A stretch of 64,000 nt of DNA from assembly GCF_007858365.1 (NCBI RefSeq), contig NZ_VFIO01000001.1, positions 1,178,001 to 1,242,000 of the forward strand, read 5' to 3'. This stretch comes from Pseudomonas saxonica (lineage in GTDB: Bacteria; Pseudomonadota; Gammaproteobacteria; Pseudomonadales; Pseudomonadaceae). Made by a program: the position numbers and the translations under genes. Shown piece by piece: positions 16,807-25,651 of this stretch. The first letter of the stretch is position 1. Every line of letters begins with the position of its first letter. Below the pieces are notes generated by a model. The model was not told where the DNA came from and ran no database searches. It saw only the letters and a list, made by a program, of their open reading frames with translations.

Positions 16807-18522
16807 CTACTGCACAACCAACTGACCGGTTTCAATACGCACGTGCCGGGCATGAAAGCGCGCCAGACTGCTGCGATGCCCCACACTGACAATGCTCAAG
16901 CCCTGGAGTTGGTCGATCAGCGCCTGATACATCATCGCTTCGTCTTCTTCATCCATCGCTGACGTGGACTCGTCCATGTACAGCCACTGCGGGCGATACA
17001 GCAACACACGGGCAAAAGCCAGGCGTTGTTGTTCACCTCCAGAGAGCAAACGCTGCCAGTGATTAGGTTCATCAAGCTTGGACACCAGATGCCCCAGACG
17101 GCAGTCGCGCAGCACGCGCTCATACTCTTCAAGCGCGTAAAGGGTGCTCTCCTGTGGATAACTCAACGCGTCACGCAAGGTGCCGATGGGCAGGTAAGGC
17201 TTTTGCGGCAAAAACAGAGCGCGCTGTTCAGGCAACCGAATCGCCCCACCCCCTTGCGGCCACAAACCGCCCATCGCCCGCAGCAAGGTGCTTTTGCCAC
17301 TGCCTGAACGACCACTGAGCATGACTCGCTCGCCCGCCGCCACCCGTAGGTTGGCGTCACACAGCAAGGGGCGCCCATCGGCCAAAGTCAGGTCCAGTTC
17401 ATCAACCAGTAACGCGTCGCCTTGGGCCCGCACATCAATGGCAGGGGGGCGTAGCTCATTGTCGGTCATAGCCTGACGAAAGCTCAGTAACCGGTCGCAG
17501 GTCGCGCGCCATGCGGCCAGGGTCACATAGGCATCAATAAACCAGCTGAAATTTTCTTGCACATTGCTGAAGGCCGAGTTGATCTGCATCAGCTCGCCCA
17601 GCTCGATGTTGCCTGCGAAGTATCGCGGTGCCGCGACAATAAACGGAAAGATAATGGCGATTTGCGAATAACCCGCCGTGAAGAACGTAAGGCGTTTCTG
17701 CACCTTCATTTGTGTCCAGAAATTCTTCCAGACCTTGGTGAAGCGTTCACTCAAGCGCTCATATTCGTTGGGTTCACCGTTATACAAGGCAATGCTTTCG
17801 GCGTTTTCACGCACCCGCACCATCGAAAAACGCAAGTCAGCTTCGTAGCGTTGTTGTTGATTACTCAGGCCAATCAGACGACGACCGATCAAGTGCGCCA
17901 GCCAACTGCCCACTGCGGCATACACCAGCGCGCACCAGAACATATAGCCGGGTATGGTGATGCCAAAGACTTCAATACTGCCTGAAACGCCCCACAAGAT
18001 AATCGAAAAGGACACCAGGCTGACCACGTTGCGGATCAAACCCAAGCCAAGCGTGAGCGTGTTGTCGGTGAACGAGTTGATGTCTTCGCTGATGCGTTGG
18101 TCAGGGTTATCGGTATAACTGCCCTGCTCCAGCTGGTAATAGTTCTTGTGCGCCAGCCAGCGCGCGAAGTGCTCCTCGGTCAGCCAGCGACGCCAGCGTA
18201 TGGTCAACATCTGTGTGAGATAAAGCCTGTAGACCGCACCGACAATACCCACTGCCGCGATGATCCCGAAGTAACCGATCAGGCTCCAGAAGGCCGCGCC
18301 ATCCTTTTTTTCCAGCGCGTTGTAAAAGTCCTTGTACCAATGGTTGATCCACACCGAGAGGCCTACGCTGACCAGCGACAAGGCAATAACAGCGACCAGC
18401 AACGTCCAGGCCCCAGCACGTTCTTCACTGCGCCAATAGGGTGTAATCAGGCCCCATACCCGAGGGATAAAATCGCCGTGCACAGCATCATTGACCGCAG
18501 AAGGCTCAGCGTTCTTTTTCAT
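16807..18522 (-). CDS. ABC transporter, SbmA/BacA-like membrane domain fused to ATPase (YddA type)
   Basis: 571 residues. The N-terminal half (about 1-340) has five or six membrane segments and the SbmA/BacA-type signature regions LSVWINHWYKDFYNALEKKD near 55-75, NPDQRISEDINSF near 140 and LRFSMVRVRENAESIALYNG near 230. The C-terminal half is an ATPase domain with Walker A GRSGSGKST, signature LLSGGEQQRLAFARVLLYRP, Walker B WLYMDEST and the switch His in SVGHRSSL. This is the half-transporter layout of E. coli YddA; it should act as a homodimer in the inner membrane. Related SbmA proteins import peptides, while ATPase-bearing members in other bacteria carry cobalamin or other cargo, so the substrate is open. 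Walker motifs are intact. Confidence 0.9.
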   Translation of the reverse strand: MKKNAEPSAVNDAVHGDFIPRVWGLITPYWRSEERAGAWTLLVAVIALSLVSVGLSVWINHWYKDFYNALEKKDGAAFWSLIGYFGIIAAVGIVGAVYRLYLTQMLTIRWRRWLTEEHFARWLAHKNYYQLEQGSYTDNPDQRISEDINSFTDNTLTLGLGLIRNVVSLVSFSIILWGVSGSIEVFGITIPGYMFWCALVYAAVGSWLAHLIGRRLIGLSNQQQRYEADLRFSMVRVRENAESIALYNGEPNEYERLSERFTKVWKNFWTQMKVQKRLTFFTAGYSQIAIIFPFIVAAPRYFAGNIELGELMQINSAFSNVQENFSWFIDAYVTLAAWRATCDRLLSFRQAMTDNELRPPAIDVRAQGDALLVDELDLTLADGRPLLCDANLRVAAGERVMLSGRSGSGKSTLLRAMGGLWPQGGGAIRLPEQRALFLPQKPYLPIGTLRDALSYPQESTLYALEEYERVLRDCRLGHLVSKLDEPNHWQRLLSGGEQQRLAFARVLLYRPQWLYMDESTSAMDEEDEAMMYQALIDQLQGLSIVSVGHRSSLARFHARHVRIETGQLVVQ

Positions 18523-18619
18523 CGTTCAAGCTCGGTGGGTATAGAGAGCAACCGGTAAGCCGGTCAAGGCGACCGGCCTTTGACGCGCAGAAACGTCTAG
18601 TTACAGACTAGAGGCGGTT

Positions 18620-18650
18620 GCCACTGCGTTGCAACTCGCAAGGCAGTGGC
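18620..18650 (-). terminator. Possible terminator hairpin after roxR
   Basis: GCCACTGC (18620-18627) pairs with GCAGTGGC (18643-18650), and the loop contains the small palindrome GTTGCAAC. No T-run follows, so factor-independent termination is doubtful. Confidence 0.4.
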
Positions 18651-18662
18651 TACAGCTCTCGT

Positions 18663-19223
18663 TCAGCGTCGGACCGGGCGCTTTTGCAACTTGCGCTGCA
18701 AGGTGCGGCGGTGCATGCCCAGTGCGCGGGCGGTAGCGGAGATATTGCCTTCATGCTCACCCAGCACGCGCTGGATATGTTCCCACTGCAAACGGTCCAC
18801 CGACATCGGGTTTTCCGGCACCAGAGAATCCAGGTCGGCGTGCTCGGTCAGCAGGGCCGCCAACACGTCGTCGGCATCGGCTGGCTTGCACAGGTAGTTG
18901 CAGGCGCCGCGTTTGATCGCTTCAACGGCGGTGGCAATACTCGAATACCCGGTGAGGATGACCACGCGCATTTCCGGGTCGAGTTCCAGCAGTTTGGGCA
19001 GCAATACCAGACCTGAATCGCCGTCCATTTTCAGGTCCAGCGCGGCAAAGTCCGGCAAGTCCTGCTGAGCCAGCTCCAGCCCTTCATCTGCCGAACTGGC
19101 AGTGCTGACGCGAAAACCGCGGCGTGACATGGCGCGGGCCATCACCCGGGTAAACGTGGCGTCATCGTCTACCAGCAACAAATGCGGCAGCTCTTCTTCT
19201 TCGACCTGAATTTCTTCACTCAT
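18663..19223 (-). CDS. roxR: Redox response regulator RoxR (RegA/PrrA family)
   Basis: 186 residues. The receiver domain has LLLVDDDATF (acidic pocket) near residue 14, phosphoacceptor Asp in ALDLKMDGDSG near 60, conserved Thr in ILTGYSS and Lys in LCKPADADDV. The C-terminal helix-turn-helix HEGNISATARALGMHRRTLQRKLQKRP is the Fis-type domain of RegA/PrrA/RoxR. The start is ATG 19223, since GAGGAA lies eight bases upstream; the preceding ATG at 19229 is too close. The gene overlaps the end of roxS by eight bases. In P. aeruginosa and P. putida RoxR controls cyanide-insensitive oxidase and other respiratory genes. Confidence 0.94.
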   Translation of the reverse strand: MSEEIQVEEEELPHLLLVDDDATFTRVMARAMSRRGFRVSTASSADEGLELAQQDLPDFAALDLKMDGDSGLVLLPKLLELDPEMRVVILTGYSSIATAVEAIKRGACNYLCKPADADDVLAALLTEHADLDSLVPENPMSVDRLQWEHIQRVLGEHEGNISATARALGMHRRTLQRKLQKRPVRR

Positions 19224-20478
19224 TTTCATTTCCTCGGGCGACACGTGGCAGGCGCAGCTCGGTGAGCGTGCCGCCATCCTCATGACTGTAGAGTTTTACC
19301 GAGCCGCCTGCGCGTGTCACGCTGGCTTTGCTCAAGAATAGGCCCAGACCGAAGCCTTTACCCTTGGTTGTAAAAAAAGGTTTACCGATTTGCTCTGCGA
19401 TGGCCAACGGAACCCCGGGGCCATGATCACGAATATTGATGGTGACATCCACCGCATCCCAATCCAGGGACACCTCAAGCCCTTCGGGGCACGCGTCGGC
19501 TGCATTGTTCAACAAATTGAGCAGTGCCTGGGTCAAATCGGGGGGCGGCGCCATGCGCGGTATCGGCGCATGGCCAAGACAATTAAAGCGATAGGTGGCT
19601 TCGGGGCGCATCAAGTGCCAGCGATGCAGCGCTTCATCCAGCCACTCGGTGACGTCCTGCACTTCAATGGCCAGACGGCGATTGGCTTCAGCGGCACGCA
19701 CCAATTGCTGCAAGGTCTCCTTGCACAACTTGACCTGATCCTGAAGCACGCTCAAGTCTTCTTGCAACTCCGGGTCGGGGTGATCGCTGCGCATCTCTTT
19801 GAGCAACACGCTCATGGTCGACAAGGGTGTACCCAGCTCATGCGCTGCACCCGCAGCTTGAGTCGCGACCGCCAGCAATTGCTGATCACGCAACCCCTCT
19901 TCACGACGCAATGCGCGCAGTTCTTCCTGGCGACGCAACTCTTCGGCCATTTTTGCGGCAAAAAAGGTAATAACCCCCGCAGAAAGCGCAAAGCTCAGCC
20001 ACATCCCGTAGATCTGCAGCTTTTCGCGGAAGAACGCCATCGTGTCCAGCGGGTAAGACTGCACCAGCAACAAGGTGTAGAGCGTGAGTGCGATACACGA
20101 CAACACCACCGAGAACCGCCAGGGCAGGGTAACGGCGGCAATGGTCAGCGGCACCAGATAATACGAGACAAACGGGTTGGTCGACCCCCCCGAGAAGTAC
20201 AGCAAGGCACTGTGGATAAACAGGTCGCATGCCAACTGGAGTGCGTATTCCAGCTCGGTAACCGGCCATGTGGTACGTAACCGGATGGCCGTGAATGCAC
20301 ACAACAGCATGGAGAAAGCCAGCGTCAGGCATAGCTGAAACCATGGCAGCGGCAACAGATCGAACAGATAGGCAATGCCTACTGAACTCGCCTGCGCGGC
20401 CAGCACGAGTGTTCGGATAATGGTAAGGCGCCAGAGATTTTGGCGAGTAACGGAGACTAACTGTTCGGGGGCGAGCAT
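19216..20478 (-). CDS. roxS: Redox sensor histidine kinase RoxS (RegB/PrrB family)
   Basis: 420 residues from ATG 20478, preceded by GGAGAGCTC. Six membrane segments lie in the first about 190 residues. Between them is GGSTNPFVSYYLVPL, which matches the quinone-sensing GGxxNPF motif of RegB-type kinases. The H-box is AAGAAHELGTPLSTMSVLLK near 225, and a Cys in QVKLCKETLQQL corresponds to the position of the redox-active Cys of RegB. ATP-binding motifs follow: LLNLLNNAADACPEG, DHGPGVP and GKGFGLGLFLS. The kinase should sense the quinone pool and phosphorylate RoxR. The roxS-roxR unit is read away from the dpp cluster; the same neighbourhood is known in PAO1 (PA4493-PA4494). Confidence 0.94.
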   Translation of the reverse strand: MLAPEQLVSVTRQNLWRLTIIRTLVLAAQASSVGIAYLFDLLPLPWFQLCLTLAFSMLLCAFTAIRLRTTWPVTELEYALQLACDLFIHSALLYFSGGSTNPFVSYYLVPLTIAAVTLPWRFSVVLSCIALTLYTLLLVQSYPLDTMAFFREKLQIYGMWLSFALSAGVITFFAAKMAEELRRQEELRALRREEGLRDQQLLAVATQAAGAAHELGTPLSTMSVLLKEMRSDHPDPELQEDLSVLQDQVKLCKETLQQLVRAAEANRRLAIEVQDVTEWLDEALHRWHLMRPEATYRFNCLGHAPIPRMAPPPDLTQALLNLLNNAADACPEGLEVSLDWDAVDVTINIRDHGPGVPLAIAEQIGKPFFTTKGKGFGLGLFLSKASVTRAGGSVKLYSHEDGGTLTELRLPRVARGNENE

Positions 20479-20612
20479 GAGCTCTCCTGATGAGCACTGC
20501 AGGCGATTCGTGCGCAGTATAACCAAGCTGAAGGCCTGACAGTCACAAGTGCGGCAAAGGGCCACAGTGTAATTTCTGAATTTTTGTCTATTAGCCGCCC
20601 CCGCGCCATCTC

Positions 20613-20743
20613 GTAGCAGCTGACGAAGGCGGCGTCCGATTGCGAAGCGATCGTAAATCCGCGAATCTCGATACAACAGTTAAAACGCGCTGCCTAATAT
20701 TGCGACGGCTTCGCCGCCGGACGCCGCCTTCGGCAGCTGCTAC
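20613..20743. repeat. Family B palindromic repeat (REPIN-like)
   Basis: GTAGCAGCTGACGAAGGC at the left pairs with GCCTTCGGCAGCTGCTAC at the right, and GGCGTCCG with CGGACGCC inside. It occupies the divergent gap between roxS and the SIMPL gene, so either promoter must work around it. The remaining bases of the gap (20479-20612 and 20744-20835) show no clear regulatory motif. Confidence 0.92.
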
Positions 20744-20835
20744 GGAGCACAGTGCAGTTGTAGTGAAAATGTAAACTGGGCGAACGGAAGCCCAATCACT
20801 ACAGTCTTATAGGTTTACCCATTCAAGGAGCTTCC

Positions 20836-21552
20836 ATGTCTACGTTTCAACGCACTGCAGCCGTTCTGACTCTGACCCTCGGCACATTCGCCAGCCTGCC
20901 GGCGTTGGCCGAAGGCATTAACTACAATCAGGTTTCACTGCGTGCCGAGGCCAGTCAGGAAGTGCCTCGCGACCTGATGATAGTGACCCTGTACACCGAA
21001 GCGCAAAATAGCGACTCTGCCAAGCTGGCAGCTGAAATCACTACCACCATGAACAACGCCCTGAATCAGGCCAAACAGGTCAAGGAAGTGACCCTGCGAC
21101 AGGGGTCGCGTAACAGCTTCCCTATTTACGACAACAAAACCCAGAAAATCACTGGCTGGCGTGAACGCGCAGAGTTACGCCTGGAAAGTACCGATTTCGC
21201 AGCCCTGTCCAAGCTGACCGGCGAACTGATGCAAACCCTTAAAATGGGCAATATGCAATTCTCCGTGGCCAATGCCACGCGCAAAACCAGCGAAGATGCA
21301 CTGCTCAAAGATGCGGTCAACGCCTTCAAGGCCCGCGCCCAACTGGCCACCGATGCCTTGGGCGGCAAAGGTTACAAAATCGTCAGCCTGAACCTCAACA
21401 CCAATGGCTACCCGCAACCCTATATGCGCGGCGCCATGATGATGAAAGCCGCCGCCCCTGCAATGGACTCGGCACCTACTCCCGAAATTGAAGCCGGCAC
21501 CAGCGAAGTCAGCATGAGTGCTGACGGCGTGATTGAAGTGCAGATGCAATAA
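20836..21552 (+). CDS. SIMPL (DUF541) domain periplasmic protein
   Basis: 238 residues with a signal sequence (TAAVLTLTLGTFASLPALA, cleavage near residue 24). The mature part has VSLRAEASQEVPRDLMIVTLYTE, KEVTLRQGSRNSFPIYDNKT, ITGWRERAELRLESTDF and a DALLKDAVNAFKARAQLATDALGGKGYKIV segment, which is the SIMPL domain pattern. A Met-rich patch (RGAMMMKAAAPAM) near 195-207 is unusual. E. coli homologues (YggE) lower oxidative stress, but the molecular role is unknown. A terminator follows, so it is a single-gene unit. The same gene precedes dppA in PAO1 (PA4495). Confidence 0.9.
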   Translation: MSTFQRTAAVLTLTLGTFASLPALAEGINYNQVSLRAEASQEVPRDLMIVTLYTEAQNSDSAKLAAEITTTMNNALNQAKQVKEVTLRQGSRNSFPIYDNKTQKITGWRERAELRLESTDFAALSKLTGELMQTLKMGNMQFSVANATRKTSEDALLKDAVNAFKARAQLATDALGGKGYKIVSLNLNTNGYPQPYMRGAMMMKAAAPAMDSAPTPEIEAGTSEVSMSADGVIEVQMQ

Positions 21553-21571
21553 AACTGCGTACGTTTGCCCA

Positions 21572-21606
21572 AGCCCTTGAAGTGGTTTCGCTTCAAGGGC
21601 TTTTTT
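21572..21606 (+). terminator. Intrinsic terminator
   Basis: AGCCCTTGAAG (21572-21582) pairs with CTTCAAGGGCT (21591-21601), followed by six T. Confidence 0.95.
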
Positions 21607-21967
21607 ACGCCCGGTGTAATAGTGGGACGCGCCCAAGAACAATATTAGAAAATTCTTACACCATTTAGAGCATGGACTTACATGCAAGCCCGCCAAAAGT
21701 CTGGATAAGTAACAACCCCGCACCAAAGCTGGGCATTGAGCGTGCTTGCGTGTCGCGCGCATGTAACTAAATGAGTCGAAAACCGCGACGCAAACGATCA
21801 AATGCGTCATAAGTTATAGATAAGCGACATTCTTGTACGCACGTTCCACTTTTTTCGGGTGCACACTCATACACATATTGCATTGGGTACGGGCCGTGCA
21901 TAAGTATCGCCAGGTCGACTCATAAGGTCGCCCTCAAATCAAAAACGATAAAAATCATGAGGTCTCC
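21607..21967 (+). promoter_or_regulatory. Upstream region of the dipeptide cluster
   Basis: This 361-base gap must hold the promoter of the dpp cluster. No gene is seen. It is AT-richer than its neighbours, especially 21620-21720 and 21830-21900. An A-rich tract AAATCAAAAACGATAAAAATC precedes the dppA ribosome binding site AGG and could bind Hfq, but it does not match the exact AANAANAA Crc target. No PsdR-like gene is in the cluster, though that repressor controls dpp in PAO1. I found no clear -35/-10 pair. Confidence 0.4.
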
Positions 21968-23593
21968 ATGTTTAAACTCGCGGTCATTCCGTTGTTAGTG
22001 GGCGCCAGCCTGCTGGCCAGTGCACCTTTTGCCTCGGCGGCAACAAACCTGGTGTATTGCTCCGAAGGCAGCCCTGCCGGTTTTGACCCGGGCCAATACA
22101 CCACCGGTACAGATTTCGATGCCTCGGCCGAAACGATGTTCAACCGTTTGAGCCAATTCCAGCGCGGCGGCACCGCCGTCGAACCCGGTCTGGCCACGAG
22201 CTGGGACGTTTCGCCGGACAACTTGATCTGGACGTTCCACCTGCGTGACGGGGTCAAGTTCCACACTACGCCTTACTTCAAACCGACTCGCGACTTCAAC
22301 GCAGACGACGTGCTGTTCACCTTCAACCGCATGCTCGACAAAGACATGCCGTTCCGTAAGGCCTACCCCAGCGAATTCCCTTATTTCACCGACATGGGCA
22401 TGGATAAAAACATCGCCAAGGTGGAAAAGATTGACGATAAAACCGTCAAATTCACCCTGAACACGGTCGACGCTGCGTTTATCCAGAACCTGGCCATGAG
22501 CTTTGCCTCTATCCAGTCTGCTGAATACGCCGACCAACTGCTCAAGCAAGGCAATCCGGCTGATATCAACCAGAAGCCAGTGGGCACCGGCCCTTTTGTA
22601 TTCAAGAGCTACCAGAAAGATTCGAACATCCGCTTTACCGGTAACAAGAACTACTGGAAGCCTGAAGACGTCAAGATCGACAACCTGATTTTCGCCATCA
22701 CCACTGACCCGTCGGTGCGGATGCAAAAGCTGAAAAAGGATGAGTGTCAGGTGACTCTCTACCCGCGCCCTGCCGACCTCGAGGCGTTAAAAGCTGATTC
22801 GAAGCTGCAAATGCCACAGCAAGCAGGCTTTAACCTTGGCTACATCGCTTACAACGTGATGGACAAAATCAAGGGCAGCAACGAGCCCAACCCGATGGCT
22901 CAGCTCAAGGTTCGCCAAGCGCTGGACATGTCCGTGAACAAACAGCAAATCATCGACTCGGTCTATCAGGGTGCCGGTCAACTGGCTGTAGGTTCCATGC
23001 CACCGACCCAATGGTCCTATGACACCACCATCAAGGATGCCCCTTACGACCTTGAGAAAGCCAAAGAGCTGCTCAAGGAAGCCGGCATCAAGCCAGGTAC
23101 CGAAATCACACTGTGGGCCATGCCTGTTCAACGCCCCTACAACCCGAATGCCAAGCTGATGGCTGAAATGCTGCAATCGGACTGGTCCAAGATCGGCATC
23201 AACGCCAAGATCATGACCTATGAGTGGGGCGAGTACATCAAGCGCTCCAAGGGCGGTGAAAACGGCGCAATGCTGATTGGCTGGAGTGGCGACAACGGTG
23301 ACCCGGACAACTGGCTGGGCACCCTGTTTGGCTGCGACGCGATCGAAGGCAACAACTTTTCCAAGTGGTGTAACCCGCAGTTCGACAAACTGGTCAAGGC
23401 CGCAAAAGCCACCACCGATGTTGCTGAGCGCACAAAGCTTTATCAAGAGGCGCAGCAACTGATCAAACAACAGGTGCCCATGACACCGATCGCCCACTCG
23501 ACGGTGTATCAGCCAATGAGCAAAAAAGTGGAGGGTTTCAAGATCAGTCCGTTTGCCTTGAACTCCTTCTACGGCGTGAGCGTCAGCAAATAA
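21968..23593 (+). CDS. dppA1: Dipeptide ABC transporter substrate-binding protein (first of three)
   Basis: 541 residues. Signal sequence with AGT-type cleavage near residue 25 (LLVGASLLASAPFASA). The mature part is a family 5 solute-binding protein: CSEGSPAGFDPGQYTTGTDF at its start, EPGLATSWDVSPDNLIWTFHLRDGV near 80, VGTGPFVFKSYQKDSNIRF near 205, and MPVQRPYNPNAKLMAEMLQSDW near 375. A conserved Cys pair is likely between CQVTLYPRP near 258 and the GCDAIEGNNFSKWC region. It collects dipeptides in the periplasm for DppBCDF. The position next to the SIMPL gene matches dppA1 of PAO1, and the symbol is given on position only. Confidence 0.93.
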   Translation: MFKLAVIPLLVGASLLASAPFASAATNLVYCSEGSPAGFDPGQYTTGTDFDASAETMFNRLSQFQRGGTAVEPGLATSWDVSPDNLIWTFHLRDGVKFHTTPYFKPTRDFNADDVLFTFNRMLDKDMPFRKAYPSEFPYFTDMGMDKNIAKVEKIDDKTVKFTLNTVDAAFIQNLAMSFASIQSAEYADQLLKQGNPADINQKPVGTGPFVFKSYQKDSNIRFTGNKNYWKPEDVKIDNLIFAITTDPSVRMQKLKKDECQVTLYPRPADLEALKADSKLQMPQQAGFNLGYIAYNVMDKIKGSNEPNPMAQLKVRQALDMSVNKQQIIDSVYQGAGQLAVGSMPPTQWSYDTTIKDAPYDLEKAKELLKEAGIKPGTEITLWAMPVQRPYNPNAKLMAEMLQSDWSKIGINAKIMTYEWGEYIKRSKGGENGAMLIGWSGDNGDPDNWLGTLFGCDAIEGNNFSKWCNPQFDKLVKAAKATTDVAERTKLYQEAQQLIKQQVPMTPIAHSTVYQPMSKKVEGFKISPFALNSFYGVSVSK

Positions 23594-23605
23594 GGTTAAG
23601 GGTAA

Positions 23606-23625
23606 ATGCGGCGACAACGCCGCAT
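23606..23625 (+). repeat. Intercistronic hairpin 1
   Basis: ATGCGGCG and CGCCGCAT pair across ACAA, twelve bases after the dppA1 stop. No T-run, so likely an mRNA 3'-end protector or weak terminator. Confidence 0.7.
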
Positions 23626-23744
23626 CCCCCTACCCCCTCGCAATCGGAAATTTCCGTCAGTCTAAAGCCACTGCGTACTACAGCAGAGGCTATAGGACTT
23701 AGAGACATTTCCTACACGATTGTCAGTCCTGCCGCATTTACTCA

Positions 23745-23774
23745 TATGCGTCGACTCCCTAACGTCGACGCATA
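23745..23774 (+). repeat. Intercistronic hairpin 2
   Basis: TATGCGTCGAC (23745-23755) pairs with GTCGACGCATA (23764-23774) across eight bases. It lies 120 bases before the next solute-binding protein gene. It could be an attenuator or a processing site; no T-run follows. Confidence 0.7.
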
Positions 23775-23893
23775 GCCAGTCTATTGCGCCAGGTAAAACA
23801 CCGTAGCTGATGAGAACGACGCCCCGAGCCCTTCGTGCGCAATCAAAAACGTGCGCGCAAGACTCAAAAACAAGAAAAAGGATTGGCAACTTC

Positions 23894-25492
23894 ATGCGCA
23901 ACCCAGTGGTTTTATCTGTATTACTCAGTGCCGGAATTCTGGCCGCAAGCCCGCTCGCAAACGCCGCCAACAGCTTGGTCTTCTGCTCGGAAGGCAGCCC
24001 TGCCGGCTTTGATACCGCGCAATACACCACCGCCACCGACAACGACGCGGCAGAACCCATTTACAACCGTCTTGCCGAATTCGAGAAAGGCGGTACGGCC
24101 GCCATTCCCGCATTGGCAAAAAGCTGGGACGTGTCCGAAGACGGACTGACATGGACCTTTCATTTGCGTGACGATGTGAAATTTCACACCACCAAATGGT
24201 TTACGCCGACCCGTAATTTCAATGCCGATGACGTGCTCTTCACGTTCAACCGCATGCTCAACCCTGAGCACCCGTTCCGTAAGGCTTACCCGACCGAGTT
24301 CCCGTATTTCACCGGAATGAGCCTGGACAAAAACATCGCCAGCGTTGAAAAAACCGACCCGCTGACCGTAGTGATGAAGCTCAACTCGGTCGACGCCGCG
24401 TTCATTCAAAACCTCGCCATGAGCTTTGCCGCGATTCTGTCCGCCGAATATGCCGATCAATTGCTCAAGACCGGCAAACCCAGCGATATCAATCAGCGAC
24501 CGATCGGCACTGGCCCATACGTGTTTCAGCGTTATCAAAAAGATTCGAACATTCGCTATGCGGCCAACAAGGACTACTGGAATCCCAGCATGGTCAAGCT
24601 CGACAACTTGATTTTCTCGATCAGCGTCGATGCCTCGGCACGCATGCAAAAGCTGCGTAAAAACGAATGTCAGGTATCGCTCAATCCGCGTCCGGCCGAC
24701 ATTGCCGGTCTTAAGGCAGACCCGAAAATCAAGGTCATCGAAAAGCCCGGTTTCAACCTTGGTTACATTGCCTACAACGTTCAACACAAACCGCTCGACC
24801 AGCTTCCAGTACGTCAGGCGCTGGATATGGCCGTCAACAAGGATGCCATTCTCAAAGCGGTGTATCAGGGCGCGGGGCAAAAAGCCGTGAATGCCATGCC
24901 GCCCACCCAGTGGTCTTACGACGACACCATCACAGACGCCCCCTACAACCCTGAAAAAGCCAAGGAGTTGCTCAAGGCTGCCGGTGTCAAAGAAGGCACG
25001 GTGATCAACCTGTGGGCCATGCCGGTACAACGCCCGTACAACCCGAACGCCAAGCTGATGGCCGAAATGCTGCAAGCGGACTGGGGCAAGATTGGTCTTA
25101 AGGTCAACATCATCAGCTATGAATGGGGCGAGTACATCAAACGCACCAAAAATGGCGAACATGACATCAGCCTGATTGGCTGGACCGGTGACAACGGTGA
25201 TCCGGACAACTGGCTCGGCACCCTCTACAGCTGCGACGCCATCGGCGGTAACAACTACTCCATGTGGTGCGACAAGGCCTACGACACGCTGGTCAAAAAT
25301 GCAAAAACCATCACTGACCGCGACCAGCGCACTGTGCTGTACAAGCAGGCCCAGCAGCTGATCAAGCAAAACGTGCCCATGACTCCGATTGCGCACTCCA
25401 CGGTCAACCAGCCGCTTACGGCCAACGTCGAAGGTTTCACGGTCAGCCCTTTTGGACGTAACGCGTTCTCGGGCGTCAGCCTCAAGGAATAA
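23894..25492 (+). CDS. dppA3: Dipeptide ABC transporter substrate-binding protein (second of three)
   Basis: 532 residues from ATG 23894; an AAGGA lies eleven bases upstream. The frame is open to 23810, but the earlier region is leader. Signal sequence LSVLLSAGILAASPLANA, cleavage near residue 23. The mature protein is highly similar to the first binding protein throughout (same CSEGSPAGFDTAQYTT start, FTFNRMLNPEHPFRKAYP and GDNGDPDNWLGTLYSCDAI stretches), so the two arose by duplication. Just before the ribosome binding site lies AAAAACAA (23866-23873), which fits the AANAANAA Crc/Hfq target. Located where PAO1 has dppA2 or dppA3; it is followed by the porin as dppA3 is there. Confidence 0.92.
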   Translation: MRNPVVLSVLLSAGILAASPLANAANSLVFCSEGSPAGFDTAQYTTATDNDAAEPIYNRLAEFEKGGTAAIPALAKSWDVSEDGLTWTFHLRDDVKFHTTKWFTPTRNFNADDVLFTFNRMLNPEHPFRKAYPTEFPYFTGMSLDKNIASVEKTDPLTVVMKLNSVDAAFIQNLAMSFAAILSAEYADQLLKTGKPSDINQRPIGTGPYVFQRYQKDSNIRYAANKDYWNPSMVKLDNLIFSISVDASARMQKLRKNECQVSLNPRPADIAGLKADPKIKVIEKPGFNLGYIAYNVQHKPLDQLPVRQALDMAVNKDAILKAVYQGAGQKAVNAMPPTQWSYDDTITDAPYNPEKAKELLKAAGVKEGTVINLWAMPVQRPYNPNAKLMAEMLQADWGKIGLKVNIISYEWGEYIKRTKNGEHDISLIGWTGDNGDPDNWLGTLYSCDAIGGNNYSMWCDKAYDTLVKNAKTITDRDQRTVLYKQAQQLIKQNVPMTPIAHSTVNQPLTANVEGFTVSPFGRNAFSGVSLKE

Positions 25493-25507
25493 CCCCTCCC
25501 CTGCGCT

Positions 25508-25546
25508 CACCTTCAACCAGCCCCTTGGGAGGGTGGGTTGAAGGTG
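25508..25546 (+). repeat. Intercistronic hairpin 3
   Basis: CACCTTCAACC (25508-25518) pairs with GGTTGAAGGTG (25536-25546). It lies 15 bases after the second binding protein stop. No T-run. Confidence 0.8.
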
Positions 25547-25651
25547 TGCAGCCGCAGGGCGGGGACAGGTTTGCAACGCTTCAAAGTTCCATAACAGCCA
25601 GGTCAAACCAATAAAGACCGGCAATAAAAAAAGCAGTAAGGAGCCTCAACC

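Noticed and set aside
23921..25624. 567-codon open frame opposite the second DppA
   Set aside because: Antisense of a clear binding protein gene and without motifs or ribosome binding site.
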